Shown here: piece by piece, positions 1-7,456 of the stretch
Layout of the letters: the number at the start of each line of letters is the position of its first letter
How positions within the stretch are numbered: position 1 is the first letter of the stretch
Assembly (NCBI GenBank): GCA_023253295.1
Contig: JALRGZ010000154.1
Coordinates: forward strand, 1 to 13,026
Reading direction: 5' to 3'
DNA length: 13,026 nucleotides
Origin: Flavobacterium sp.
GTDB taxonomy: Bacteria > Bacteroidota > Bacteroidia > Flavobacteriales > Flavobacteriaceae
Position numbers and translations under genes: made by a program
Notes under the pieces: generated by a model
What the model saw: the letters and a program-made list of their open reading frames with translations, nothing else
Databases searched by the model: none
What the model was told of the DNA's origin: nothing

Positions 1-179
1 CAATCAGAAAGGTAATAAACAATAGTTTACCAAATTATGTTTTCCACCTTGCTGCAGAAACATTTCCGAAGATGAGCTTTGATACTCCTTTAAAATTTTA
101 TGAAACTAATATTAAAGGAACTCAAATTTTGCTTGAGGAAATAAAAGATTCTGTGGGAACTTGTACAGGAAACCGTTAG
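1..179 (+). pseudogene. Extended-SDR (NAD-dependent sugar epimerase/dehydratase) fragment, both ends missing
   Basis: The frame starting at base 3 is open from the window edge to a TAG at 177-179. It reads VFHLAAETF, then a SFDTPLKFYETN stretch, then NIKGTQILLEE. This is the core of extended short-chain dehydrogenases such as GDP-mannose or CDP-glucose 4,6-dehydratases: the HLAA strand after the Rossmann beta-4 region, then the N..GT..LLE helix. These enzymes act on sugar nucleotides for surface polysaccharides. The family continues about 200 residues past this point with the YxxxK catalytic motif. Here similarity stops near codon 50, and the last nine codons (VGTCTGNR and neighbours) are the PNP gene read in the wrong frame. 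The gene is therefore 3'-truncated at about 150, and its 5' end lies outside the window. Which sugar it used cannot be told from this piece. Confidence 0.7.
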
Positions 180-963
180 TTATATTAAAGAAAAAACCAA
201 TTTTACTCCGGAATATGGAGTGATTTTAGGATCGGGATTAGGAAGTTTTACGGATGATATAGCTATTGAATTTACCTTACCTTATGATGAGATTCCTAAT
301 TTTCCGGTTTCTACTGTAGAAGGTCATAAAGGAGCATTGGTTTTAGGAACAATCGGGACAAAAAAAGTAGTGGCTATGCAAGGTCGCTTTCATTATTATG
401 AAGGCTATTCGATGCAGGAGGTTACTTTTCCAGTGCGTGTGATGAAATATTTAGGGATTCAAAAACTGATTGTTTCTAATGCTTCGGGCGGAGTGAATCC
501 GAATTACAAAGTAGGTGATATTGTAATTATTCACGACCATATCAATTTGGTTCCAGAGCATCCATTGCGAGGAAAAAATGATGAACGTTTTGGACCAAGA
601 TTTGTCAATATGAGTGAGCCTTATTCTAAAAAAATGATAGCTACAGCTAAAGAAGTCGCTCAAATAAATGCTATCGAAGTTAAAGATGGTATTTATTTGG
701 GATTGCAGGGACCTACTTTTGAGACTTTAGCCGAATATAAAATGGTTAAAATCCTTGGTGCTGATTGTGTAGGAATGTCCACCGTTCCTGAAGTTATTGT
801 GGCGCGTCATATGGATTTAGAAACATTTGGAGTTTCAGTGATAACTGATATGGGAAATGAGGAAAGCATCGGAACCATTTCACATGATGAAGTTTTAGAA
901 GCTGCCCAAAAAGCAGAGCCTAAAGTGCGAAAGTTGATTCAGGAATTAATTTTAAACAGCTAA
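151..963 (+). CDS. punA: Purine-nucleoside phosphorylase (trimeric PNP family), start codon disrupted
   Basis: The enzyme phosphorolyses purine (deoxy)nucleosides to base plus (deoxy)ribose-1-phosphate in cytosolic purine salvage. Visible family motifs include the phosphate loop LGSGLG (S28 in long-form numbering), GRFHYYEGY (H81), SNASGG, GPTFET (E191) and GMSTVPEVIVARH. The frame is open from 145, after a TAA at 142-144. Homology begins at 151 with LWELVQETVSYIKEK, and CTG stands where the family has ATG (MWE..). Starting there gives 270 aa, the usual length. The only conventional start in frame is GTG at 220, which would delete the first 23 residues and begin right at the phosphate loop, so I prefer 151. 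A rearrangement or assembly join appears to have replaced the first base of the start codon and everything upstream. Residue 233 is Asp (ITD) where mammalian PNP has Asn243. The gene converges on the histidine kinase with a 1-bp gap and no visible terminator. Confidence 0.9.
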   Translation: MWELVQETVSYIKEKTNFTPEYGVILGSGLGSFTDDIAIEFTLPYDEIPNFPVSTVEGHKGALVLGTIGTKKVVAMQGRFHYYEGYSMQEVTFPVRVMKYLGIQKLIVSNASGGVNPNYKVGDIVIIHDHINLVPEHPLRGKNDERFGPRFVNMSEPYSKKMIATAKEVAQINAIEVKDGIYLGLQGPTFETLAEYKMVKILGADCVGMSTVPEVIVARHMDLETFGVSVITDMGNEESIGTISHDEVLEAAQKAEPKVRKLIQELILNS

Positions 964-964
964 A

Positions 965-3145
965 TTAGCTTAGGTGTTTTGATAAAATCAAATAAAAATC
1001 ATTTGGAATAAATGGTTTAGTGATTACGTCATTCATTCCATAAGATAATAGCATTTCTCTATTTTCGTTAAGAGAAATGGCTGTCATTGCAATAATAGGT
1101 GTTGTGGTATCAAATTTTCTGATTTCTTGAGTAGCTATCGTTCCATTGATGCCTGGTAGATGAACATCCATCAACACTAAATCAAATTTATTGTTTTTAA
1201 CAACTTCAATAGCTTCTTCACCATTATCAATTACTTCACATTGAATTTCTCTGTTTTCCAGCATTCTTTTGGTGATCATTTGGTTGATTTTGTTGTCTTC
1301 AACCACTAAAATGTTTTTGCCTTTTATTTTAGAAAGATCAAAAGTTATTTCTTTTTGAGGTTTTAATTCTATTTGATTTTGAGCAGCTGTTAAAGCTAAA
1401 TCAAAAGAAAAAACAGAGCCTTCGCCTACATTACTTTTTAATTGGATTTCACTTCCTAATAAGTTTAAAAGTTTTTTTACGATGGTTAAACCTAAACCAG
1501 TTCCTCCATATTTTCGGTTGATTTCGGTAGAACCTTGAGAGAAACTTTCGAAAACACTTTCTAATTTTTCTTCTGGAATACCAATTCCTGTATCTTTAAT
1601 CTCAAAGGAAATAGTTGCAGTGTCGTTTTCTAAAGACTTTAGTTTTGCTACAATACTTACGGTTCCATTTTTTGTGAATTTAAGCGCATTGTTAATTAAA
1701 TTCATGAAAATTTGAGATAATCTAATGGGGTCGCCAATTAAATTATTTGGGATTTGGGAATCGATATCAAGGATAAATTCGTTTTTGTTTTTGGTAGCAA
1801 TTTCAATTAAAGAATTCTTGATGTCTTCTAATAATTTTTTTAAATCGAAATTGATGTGTTCTAATTCAATTTTATTGGAATCAATTTTATTAATTTCTAA
1901 GATGTCATTAATAAAAGCAGTCAAATAATTTCCAGAATACTGTAAAGAACTAAGATAGTGTAATTGCGATTTTTTTGGTTTTTCCTCCAATAAAAGATGT
2001 GTAATGCCATTGATGGCATTAAGAGGAGTGCGTAATTCATGACTTACAGTTGAAAGAAATTCGGCTCTGGCATTTGATGCTTTTTCGGCTTTTTCTTTAG
2101 CTTTTATAAGTTCATTGTTTTTTTCTTGTAAAAGTAAATTAGTTCTTTTTTTGATATTATTGTTTTTGTACAAAGAGAAACTCAACAATGAAAGAATGGC
2201 AATTAAAGCAATTGATAAATAGTTAATTAATCGCGAGAATTTTTCGGTTCTTTCTTGATCTTTTTTCTTTTTGTCAATACGGGCTTGAGCTAATTTTTTT
2301 TGGTTTTCTTTGAATTCCTCGTAGTCGTTAATCCCTAATTTTTCATTGTTAGAGATAGTGATGTTTTCTTTTAAATTTAGATGTAATTTTAAGAAAGAAT
2401 AAGCATTGCTTTTGTCTAACATTTTATCATAAACCTGACTAATTGCTAGTAAAATATTAGATTTTTGTTCTAAATTTTGATTTTTAGCGTTTAAGCTTAA
2501 AGCTTTGTTGAAGTAACTCAATGCTAAATTGTTTCGGTTGTTTGTCTCTTCAATTAGCCCCATTTGATATAAAGCTTCAGCTTTTGTATCAAGAATGTTG
2601 GGAGTGTCTGGTTTTGAGATAATGGTGTTTAAACGACTAGCGGCTAAATCTAAATTATTATTTACTCTATGTATAATGGCTTTTTGGAGACAGATTAATT
2701 CTTCATTATCTTTAATTTGTAAAGCTTTTGAAATATTAGCTGTTTTATTAATACAAATTTCGGCAGCGTTAAAATTAGCATTTTTGGAATACGTTAGTCC
2801 CAAATAATAATAGGCCTTAGCATATTCTGCTGAGGGACTCATAGTTTTAAATAGACTGATGCTTTCTGTTAGTTTTTCAATAGCATCATCATATTTTTTT
2901 AGGTTATAATAGAGCCAGCCTAATTTGCTTGTTTGAACGGCTTGCTCTTTAATATTAGAATGTTCTCTGGCATAATCAATAGCTTTTTGAGTAAATAAAA
3001 AGACTTCTTTGTACTTGTTGGTCTTAATATTTGTATTTGCCAGATTATTGTAATAGCTTACACTATCTGTTTCTTTTATTTGAGAATACAGAACTGAATT
3101 AAATAAAATAACTAAAATCAGGAAAATTTTGATTTGGAATTTCAT
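965..3145 (-). CDS. TPR-containing hybrid sensor histidine kinase with receiver domain
   Basis: This is a 726-aa membrane signalling protein. Residues 1-21 are a signal peptide ending near LYSQ. Residues 25-260 are helical TPR-type repeats, probably periplasmic. A basic, charged helix (275-303) leads to one membrane segment (about 305-326) and a coiled-coil linker (330-360). The kinase core has the HisKA H-box STVSHELRTPLN with phospho-acceptor H369, the N-box NLINNALKF (482-490), G1 DTGIGIP (518-524) and G2 GGTGLGL (547-553). The C-terminal receiver domain (609-724) has acidic E616/D617, phospho-acceptor D660 in LVLMDVHLPG, T688 and K710. All residues needed for phosphorelay are present. There is no DNA-binding output domain, so the phosphate presumably passes to a separate histidine phosphotransfer or response regulator protein not in this window. 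The ATG overlaps the stop of gap (ATGA), so translation is probably coupled to it. The ligand is unknown. Confidence 0.93.
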   Translation of the reverse strand: MKFQIKIFLILVILFNSVLYSQIKETDSVSYYNNLANTNIKTNKYKEVFLFTQKAIDYAREHSNIKEQAVQTSKLGWLYYNLKKYDDAIEKLTESISLFKTMSPSAEYAKAYYYLGLTYSKNANFNAAEICINKTANISKALQIKDNEELICLQKAIIHRVNNNLDLAASRLNTIISKPDTPNILDTKAEALYQMGLIEETNNRNNLALSYFNKALSLNAKNQNLEQKSNILLAISQVYDKMLDKSNAYSFLKLHLNLKENITISNNEKLGINDYEEFKENQKKLAQARIDKKKKDQERTEKFSRLINYLSIALIAILSLLSFSLYKNNNIKKRTNLLLQEKNNELIKAKEKAEKASNARAEFLSTVSHELRTPLNAINGITHLLLEEKPKKSQLHYLSSLQYSGNYLTAFINDILEINKIDSNKIELEHINFDLKKLLEDIKNSLIEIATKNKNEFILDIDSQIPNNLIGDPIRLSQIFMNLINNALKFTKNGTVSIVAKLKSLENDTATISFEIKDTGIGIPEEKLESVFESFSQGSTEINRKYGGTGLGLTIVKKLLNLLGSEIQLKSNVGEGSVFSFDLALTAAQNQIELKPQKEITFDLSKIKGKNILVVEDNKINQMITKRMLENREIQCEVIDNGEEAIEVVKNNKFDLVLMDVHLPGINGTIATQEIRKFDTTTPIIAMTAISLNENREMLLSYGMNDVITKPFIPNDFYLILSKHLS

Positions 3146-4149
3146 TCAGTTAATTTAGGTTTGGTCAATAGTATTAAATCTATTAAGCGAGAGGAATAAC
3201 CAATTTCATTATCATACCAACCTACTACTTTTACCATTTTATCAATAACAGAGGTAAGTTGAGCGTCGAATAAGCAAGAATTTCTGTTTCCTACAATATC
3301 CACTGATACGATTGGATCTTCGGTGTAATCAAGTATTCCTTTTAGTTCATTTTGCGAAGCTAATTTAAAAGCTTCGTTAATCTCTTCAATAGATACCGCT
3401 TTTTTTACATTAAAAGTAATATCAGTTAGAGAGCCGTCCGGAACAGGAACACGGATTCCGCACCCACCAATTTTGCCGTCTAATATAGGGAAAATTTTTG
3501 TTAGTGCCTTAGCCGCACCTGTAGTTGTTGGAACAATTGATTGACTAGCACCTCTGGCCCTACGTAAATCTTTATGAGGTTGATCGTGTAAACTTTGGTC
3601 GGTTGTATATGAGTGAATAGTAGTGATATAGGCTTGTTCTATTCCGCAAAGCTCATCGATAATTTTAATCATTGGAGCAGCATTGTTGGTTGTGCAACTC
3701 GCATTGGAAATGATTGTTTCAGTCCCGTCAAGGATATGTTCGTTTACACCAAGAACAACTGTTTTTATAGTATCTACTTCTGAAGGTGCCGAAAGAATTA
3801 CTTTTTTAGCTCCAGCAATGATATGTTGGTTTAAAACTTCATAAGTTTTGTGTTTTCCGGTTGATTCAATTACAAAATCAATGTTTAAACCTTTCCAATT
3901 TAGGTCAGTAATATTTTTTTCGTGGAAAAATAAAAAATGCTTACCATCAATAGCAAAACCTTTTTCGTCGGCAATAACCGTAGTAGGCAAAACACCGTGA
4001 ATGCTATCGTATTTAATGAGATGTGCCATTGTCTTGGTATCGGCAATGTCATTTATAGCAACAACTTCTATTTCAGGATGATTTAAAAGAAGACGAAAAA
4101 GATTTCGGCCAATTCGGCCAAAACCGTTGATTGCAATTCTTGTTTTCAA
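3142..4149 (-). CDS. gap: Glyceraldehyde-3-phosphate dehydrogenase (type I)
   Basis: This is a 335-aa phosphorylating GAPDH converting glyceraldehyde-3-phosphate, phosphate and NAD+ to 1,3-bisphosphoglycerate in glycolysis, or the reverse in gluconeogenesis. The nucleotide-binding loop is INGFGRIGR (7-15), with D34 at the end of beta-2 (AIND) in the position that favours NAD over NADP. The catalytic signature SNASCTTN holds C152, and the base is H179 in IHSYT. The phosphate-site segment is around 207-213 (PTTTGAA), and WYDNEIGYSSR lies near the C terminus. Length is normal. The start is a TTG at 4147-4149: the protein begins exactly at the family N terminus (MKTRIAING), a TAA lies four codons upstream, and the next Met is residue 41. 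The gene sits 25 bp after lipA, and its stop overlaps the kinase start by 4 bp, indicating one transcript. Many Flavobacteria carry more than one GAPDH; whether this is the main glycolytic copy cannot be judged here. Confidence 0.95.
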   Translation of the reverse strand: MKTRIAINGFGRIGRNLFRLLLNHPEIEVVAINDIADTKTMAHLIKYDSIHGVLPTTVIADEKGFAIDGKHFLFFHEKNITDLNWKGLNIDFVIESTGKHKTYEVLNQHIIAGAKKVILSAPSEVDTIKTVVLGVNEHILDGTETIISNASCTTNNAAPMIKIIDELCGIEQAYITTIHSYTTDQSLHDQPHKDLRRARGASQSIVPTTTGAAKALTKIFPILDGKIGGCGIRVPVPDGSLTDITFNVKKAVSIEEINEAFKLASQNELKGILDYTEDPIVSVDIVGNRNSCLFDAQLTSVIDKMVKVVGWYDNEIGYSSRLIDLILLTKPKLTE

Positions 4150-4174
4150 TTTATATTTTTAAACTTAGGTATGA

Positions 4175-5074
4175 TTAAAGGATGTGTTTTTGAGCTTTAT
4201 ATGAAGAACGAACTAATGGGCCACTTTCTACATGACGGAATCCTAATTCTATACCATATTGCTCATATTTAGCAAATTGTTCCGGAGTGATGAATTCCTT
4301 AACAGGTAAATGTTTTTTACTTGGTTGTAAATATTGTCCAATAGTTACTACGTCTACATTAGCGGCACGCAAGTCTCTCATGGTTTGGAATACTTCTTCT
4401 TCTTCTTCGCCAAGACCTAACATAATTCCTGATTTGGTACGGTTGATTCCTTTTTCTTTTAAATAGCGCAATACTTCTAAACTACGGTCGTATTTTGCCT
4501 GAATACGAACTTCACGGGTTAATCTACGAACTGTTTCCATATTGTGAGATACTACTTCAGGGTTAGCTTCTACAATACGGTCGATATTTCTTTCGATACC
4601 TTGAAAATCCGGAATCAATGTTTCAAGAGTTGTATTTGGATTCATACGACGAATAGCTCTTACCGTTTCCAACCAAATGATGGAACCACCATCTTTTATA
4701 TCATCTCTGTCCACACTGGTGATTACAGCATGCTTAATGTTCATAATTTTAATGGAACGAGCTACTTTTTCCGGTTCATCCCAATCCACTGTTTCCGGGC
4801 GTCCGGTCTTTACACCACAAAAACCACAAGAACGCGTACAAGTATTACCTAAAATCATAAATGTAGCAGTTCCTTCTCCCCAGCATTCTCCCATATTAGG
4901 ACAGCTTCCTGAAGTACAAATAGTATTCAAACTGTATTTGTCTACTAAACCACGAAGTTCAGTATATTTTTTTCCAATAGGAAGTTTTACTTTTAACCAT
5001 TTTGGTTTAGCTATGTTTGTTTCGGCTAAGCCTTGAGTTCCAACTGTTGTGGTTGTATCTAAAGTAGTCTCCAT
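4175..5074 (-). CDS. lipA: Lipoyl synthase (radical SAM)
   Basis: This 299-aa enzyme inserts two sulfur atoms into protein-bound octanoyl groups to make the lipoyl cofactor of 2-oxoacid dehydrogenases and the glycine cleavage H protein. Both iron-sulfur sites are visible. The auxiliary cluster uses C53, C58 and C64 (CTSGSCPNMGEC) plus a serine of the C-terminal RSSY motif (S290/S291). The radical-SAM cluster uses C79, C83 and C86 (CTRSCGFC). Other family segments are SVDRDD near 120 and IMLGLGE near 217. The first ~25 residues are Thr-rich and poorly conserved, while KPKWLKVKLP begins the usual core. The ATG at 5072-5074 is preceded by a TATATTTG promoter element, which supports it. It is the first gene of the lipA-gap-kinase block. 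lipB is not in the window. Confidence 0.97.
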   Translation of the reverse strand: METTLDTTTTVGTQGLAETNIAKPKWLKVKLPIGKKYTELRGLVDKYSLNTICTSGSCPNMGECWGEGTATFMILGNTCTRSCGFCGVKTGRPETVDWDEPEKVARSIKIMNIKHAVITSVDRDDIKDGGSIIWLETVRAIRRMNPNTTLETLIPDFQGIERNIDRIVEANPEVVSHNMETVRRLTREVRIQAKYDRSLEVLRYLKEKGINRTKSGIMLGLGEEEEEVFQTMRDLRAANVDVVTIGQYLQPSKKHLPVKEFITPEQFAKYEQYGIELGFRHVESGPLVRSSYKAQKHIL

Positions 5075-5092
5075 AAATCATTTTTAAGGCTG

Positions 5093-5100
5093 CAAATATA
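5093..5100 (-). promoter_or_regulatory. Bacteroidota -7 promoter element for lipA-gap-kinase
   Basis: On the minus strand the octamer TATATTTG matches the Bacteroidota -7 consensus TAnnTTTG. It lies 18 bases upstream of the lipA ATG, implying a very short leader of roughly a dozen bases. I could not find a convincing TTG -33 box about 19-21 bases further upstream, where the sequence is a T-run. The call therefore rests on the -7 match and its position. Confidence 0.55.
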
Positions 5101-5213
5101 CGCAATGTTGTTTAAAAAAGTGCTGTTTTATATATTGAAGCTTAGCGATAGATTTGTTAAAAATAAATAAATCTGTTTTGTAAAGTGCTTTTATAAGAAA
5201 AAGTTGAGAAAGC

Positions 5214-5245
5214 AAAAAAGCATTCGTTTAACGGAATGCTTTTTT
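5214..5245 (-). terminator. Intrinsic terminator after the tonB gene
   Basis: Perfect 12-bp inverted repeat: AAAAAAGCATTC and GAATGCTTTTTT flank an 8-base loop. It begins 20 bases past the TonB stop codon. The arms end in A/T runs, so each strand has its own terminal T-tract and the hairpin could act in both directions. On the minus strand it separates tonB from the lipA promoter. Confidence 0.85.
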
Positions 5246-5265
5246 ATTTTTCACTCAAATTTTTT

Positions 5266-6120
5266 TTATTCAACTTGTACAAGAATAGGTAAGTTGTAAG
5301 CTGTTCTTACTGGTTTAGAATTGTAGATTCCAGGAGACCATTTTGTTTTTATAGAGTTTAATACTCTGATAGCTTCTTTTTCTAAGGCAACACCAGGTTT
5401 ATTTAAGACTTTTATACTTGTCATACTGCCATCTTTTTCAACCACAAATGAAACAAAAATACGAACAGTTTTGCTTTCTTCCATTACGGGACTATTAAAA
5501 TGAGTACCGATATAACGGTAGAATTTTTCTATTCCTCCCGGAAATTGTGGTTTTTTGTCTAATACAGCGTCAGTCAAGATTTCAGTTCCTGTGCCTTCTG
5601 AAGTTCCTGTTCCAATCTCATTACCTGTTCCAGTTCCACCTTCAACTCCTCCGGTAGCATCTGTGTTAGCACCAGTGGTCACCATCCCATCATTGGTTTT
5701 ATCCGTAGGATTGGTTTTATCCAAAGTAAATTTTTCAACAGGAGTAGCATCAACAGCGCTTACTACGGTTGGATTTATAAGTTGTTTGGAATCTATGGCG
5801 TCTACAGGTTTTTGAATTTCAGCTGGTTTTGGTGCCGGCGCTGTGGTATTTTGTTTTTGCCTTTCTGGAGAATAAATGCGGTCTATTACAATTGGTTTAT
5901 CCCAATCAGTTGTGATAGGGATGGGGACAATTTCACCTTTGATAAGATGTAAGATGTTGGGGAGTACTATTAAGGCTGTACATAATAAAATTCCCAAAGT
6001 TAGTGCGCGTAAAGAAGTTTTTAATGTTTCCATGCGGAGTTGAAACGCACCATACTCTTTGTTTCTGTTTTCGAAAACTAGGTTAATCCAATTGCTTTCA
6101 TAAAGACTTAGTTTAGACAT
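5266..6120 (-). CDS. tonB: Energy transducer TonB (FPGG-type C-terminal domain)
   Basis: This is a 284-aa inner-membrane protein that carries proton-motive-force energy to outer-membrane TonB-dependent receptors. The N-terminal cytoplasmic segment (1-36) has YESNWINLVFENRNKEYGAF, typical of Bacteroidota TonB proteins. One membrane helix follows (about 37-60). The periplasmic linker (61-185) is Pro/Lys-rich near 91-105 and then Gly/Thr-rich: residues 157-180 contain GGTGTG, GTGTSEGTGTE. The TonB C-terminal domain (about 188-284) has PQFPGGIEKF, the IGTHFNSP helix and the SFVVEKDGS strand. Length is normal. Neither exbB nor exbD is adjacent, and hairpin terminators lie on both sides, so it looks monocistronic. 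This lineage usually has several tonB paralogues, and the receptor it serves cannot be told. No clear TAnnTTTG box is visible upstream. Confidence 0.93.
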   Translation of the reverse strand: MSKLSLYESNWINLVFENRNKEYGAFQLRMETLKTSLRALTLGILLCTALIVLPNILHLIKGEIVPIPITTDWDKPIVIDRIYSPERQKQNTTAPAPKPAEIQKPVDAIDSKQLINPTVVSAVDATPVEKFTLDKTNPTDKTNDGMVTTGANTDATGGVEGGTGTGNEIGTGTSEGTGTEILTDAVLDKKPQFPGGIEKFYRYIGTHFNSPVMEESKTVRIFVSFVVEKDGSMTSIKVLNKPGVALEKEAIRVLNSIKTKWSPGIYNSKPVRTAYNLPILVQVE

Positions 6121-6332
6121 AAGATATAGATTTAAAGGTTAAGGAATTCAGATAAATCGTATGCGTATGTGTGGTATTTGTTTTATAACGGTTAAGTTAT
6201 GAAATTAGTATGTAAAATCCTAGATATTATTTAGAGTAATTTTAATTAAAAATAAGAAAAGTTTCTTAAGTCTTGATTTGATTGCGTTTTTATATTCGAA
6301 ATACTTTATTTTAATTAGTTTTTTGAAAAAAG

Positions 6333-6357
6333 AAAGCGTCTTTTCATAGGACGCTTT
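6333..6357 (-). terminator. Intrinsic terminator after the DsbA-family gene
   Basis: An 8-bp GC-containing stem, AAAGCGTC paired with GACGCTTT, has a 9-base loop. On the minus strand it is followed by CTTTTTTCAAAA, a U-rich tail. It begins 12 bases past the DsbA-like stop codon, so it closes that transcript before the TonB promoter region. The rest of the 6121-6332 spacer is AT-rich and shows no gene. It holds a small ATAAC...GTTAT inverted repeat around 6185-6201 of unknown meaning. Confidence 0.8.
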
Positions 6358-6368
6358 TAAAGAGGTAT

Positions 6369-7382
6369 TTATTTTATTTTCCAAATGGCTCCGTTTTTGG
6401 TTTGGTATTTTTGTAAAGTTCCATTTGCGGTCAAATTATCTAGAATTTTTTCACTTTCTTTACGTGGATTAGCACTAAGCTCCGTATATTCTCTGGCAGT
6501 TAATGTATGATATTTATTAAAAAGATGATTCCAAGAGGTATTATAACTCATTTTTTTTGCTTCAGGATAGGTTTTTAAAATGGTTTCTTCAAAATTTTGG
6601 TAAGCTCTAAAACCATACAGTAATTGTTGATTTTGTGATGGATCAATAACATATAAGGATGGAAATCCTCTCACCCCCATTTTTCTGGCTAATGCCAAAT
6701 CTTCTTCGAAAAGTACTTTCGCTTTTGATTTGTAATCTTCTTTCATTTTTTCAATATTCAAACCGCATACTGTAGCAGCTTGGGCTAGATATTCCCATTG
6801 GCAAATGTTTTTTTTCTCTAGAAAAACCATTTCTCTAATTTTCCGCAAAAAATGTACTGCTTTTTCTTCGTCTTGAATTTGAGCAGCTTTAAATGCTATC
6901 GAAGGAGGATAAGAAGAGTGAAGTGGGTTTTCAAGCCAAATATCGCCATCAATTGGCATATCGTAGTACAAACTTACTTCGTCCCAATGATGGGCTACAT
7001 CAGAAGGTTTGCTGATTCCGCCACTATTATAACTCCAATCAGGAAGAAGTCCGCCCATACGGTATTCTATTTCGATGTAATGACTATATTCCAGTTTTAG
7101 TTTACGCAGTTGAGGTTCAATTCCCCAGCAGGAAGAGCAAATAGGATCTGTGAAATAAATGATTTTCACAGGTTTTTGTTGTTTAAATGTTGTATTGCTA
7201 TCCGTTAATGATGGAGTTGTAGGTATTTCGCAAATTCCTTTTTCAGGATTACATAATAGAGGATTGACGTTTTTGTTGGACATATTATTAGTAGTTTGAG
7301 ATTGACAAGTATTGAGATGTAAAACGGACATTAAGAGGAAAAAATGTAGTAAATGCTTTTGGGGTATTTTTGTTTTTTTCAA
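6369..7382 (-). CDS. DsbA-family (FrnE/SpxH-like) thiol oxidoreductase with N-terminal signal
   Basis: A thioredoxin-fold protein of the DsbA family. Strand KIIYFTDP leads to the redox motif C82-S-S-C85-W, followed by the inserted helical domain (WSYNSGGISKPSDVAHHWDE, PPSIAFKAAQ) and the cis-proline loop GVRGFPS (P241). This family includes cytosolic FrnE/SpxH proteins as well as exported oxidases. The 337-aa frame starts at TTG (7380-7382), giving a basic N terminus and hydrophobic stretch ending LNTC26QSQ, which resembles a signal peptide with a poor lipobox. The alternative ATG at 7281-7283 (residue 34) would give a soluble protein starting MSNKNVNPLLCNP; from memory, relatives often start about there. 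Location is therefore unresolved. An extra cysteine pair, C44 and C51, precedes the domain, and a ~60-residue winged-helix-like C-terminal extension follows position 275. It is divergent from the HxlR regulator, suggesting regulation by it. Confidence 0.85.
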   Translation of the reverse strand: MKKTKIPQKHLLHFFLLMSVLHLNTCQSQTTNNMSNKNVNPLLCNPEKGICEIPTTPSLTDSNTTFKQQKPVKIIYFTDPICSSCWGIEPQLRKLKLEYSHYIEIEYRMGGLLPDWSYNSGGISKPSDVAHHWDEVSLYYDMPIDGDIWLENPLHSSYPPSIAFKAAQIQDEEKAVHFLRKIREMVFLEKKNICQWEYLAQAATVCGLNIEKMKEDYKSKAKVLFEEDLALARKMGVRGFPSLYVIDPSQNQQLLYGFRAYQNFEETILKTYPEAKKMSYNTSWNHLFNKYHTLTAREYTELSANPRKESEKILDNLTANGTLQKYQTKNGAIWKIK

Positions 7383-7401
7383 TGCTCTGATTTATAATTT
7401 G

Positions 7402-7415
7402 TATGTTTGTACAAA
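7402..7415 (+). promoter_or_regulatory. HxlR-gene promoter -7 box overlapping a perfect palindrome (candidate operator)
   Basis: TATGTTTG (7402-7409) fits the Bacteroidota -7 consensus TAnnTTTG and would drive the HxlR gene 47 bases downstream. The perfect 10-bp palindrome TTTGTACAAA (7406-7415) shares its first four bases with this box. A dimeric winged-helix repressor bound there would block the promoter, so autoregulation is plausible. A degenerate minus-strand box (CAACTTTG, 7412-7419) overlaps the same palindrome and could serve the DsbA gene. No clear -33 TTG is seen for the plus-strand promoter. Confidence 0.45.
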
Positions 7416-7435
7416 GTTGAGTACTTAATAAACAC

Positions 7436-7450
7436 TAGTCAATTAGTCAA
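7436..7450 (+). repeat. Tandem TAGTCAA repeat in the DsbA/HxlR divergent spacer
   Basis: TAGTCAA occurs at 7436-7442 and again at 7444-7450, an 8-base period, ending six bases before the HxlR start codon. It would lie in the leader of the regulator mRNA and in the upstream promoter region of the DsbA gene. It is short enough to be chance in AT-rich DNA. Confidence 0.35.
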
Positions 7451-7456
7451 AAAAAT

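Noticed and set aside
451..663. Antisense and alternate-frame ORFs inside PNP, kinase, lipA, tonB, dsbA and permease genes
   Set aside because: They lie wholly within strongly supported genes and show no domain features of their own.
220..963. GTG at 220 as the PNP start
   Set aside because: It removes the first 23 conserved residues and begins at the phosphate loop; homology continues in frame back to 151.
5555..5660. Repetitive DNA in tonB as a microsatellite or mobile repeat
   Set aside because: It encodes an in-frame Gly/Thr-rich linker in the periplasmic part of TonB, a normal low-complexity spacer.
6185..6201. ATAAC...GTTAT inverted repeat upstream of tonB as an operator
   Set aside because: Five-base arms are too short for a confident call; noted only as context.
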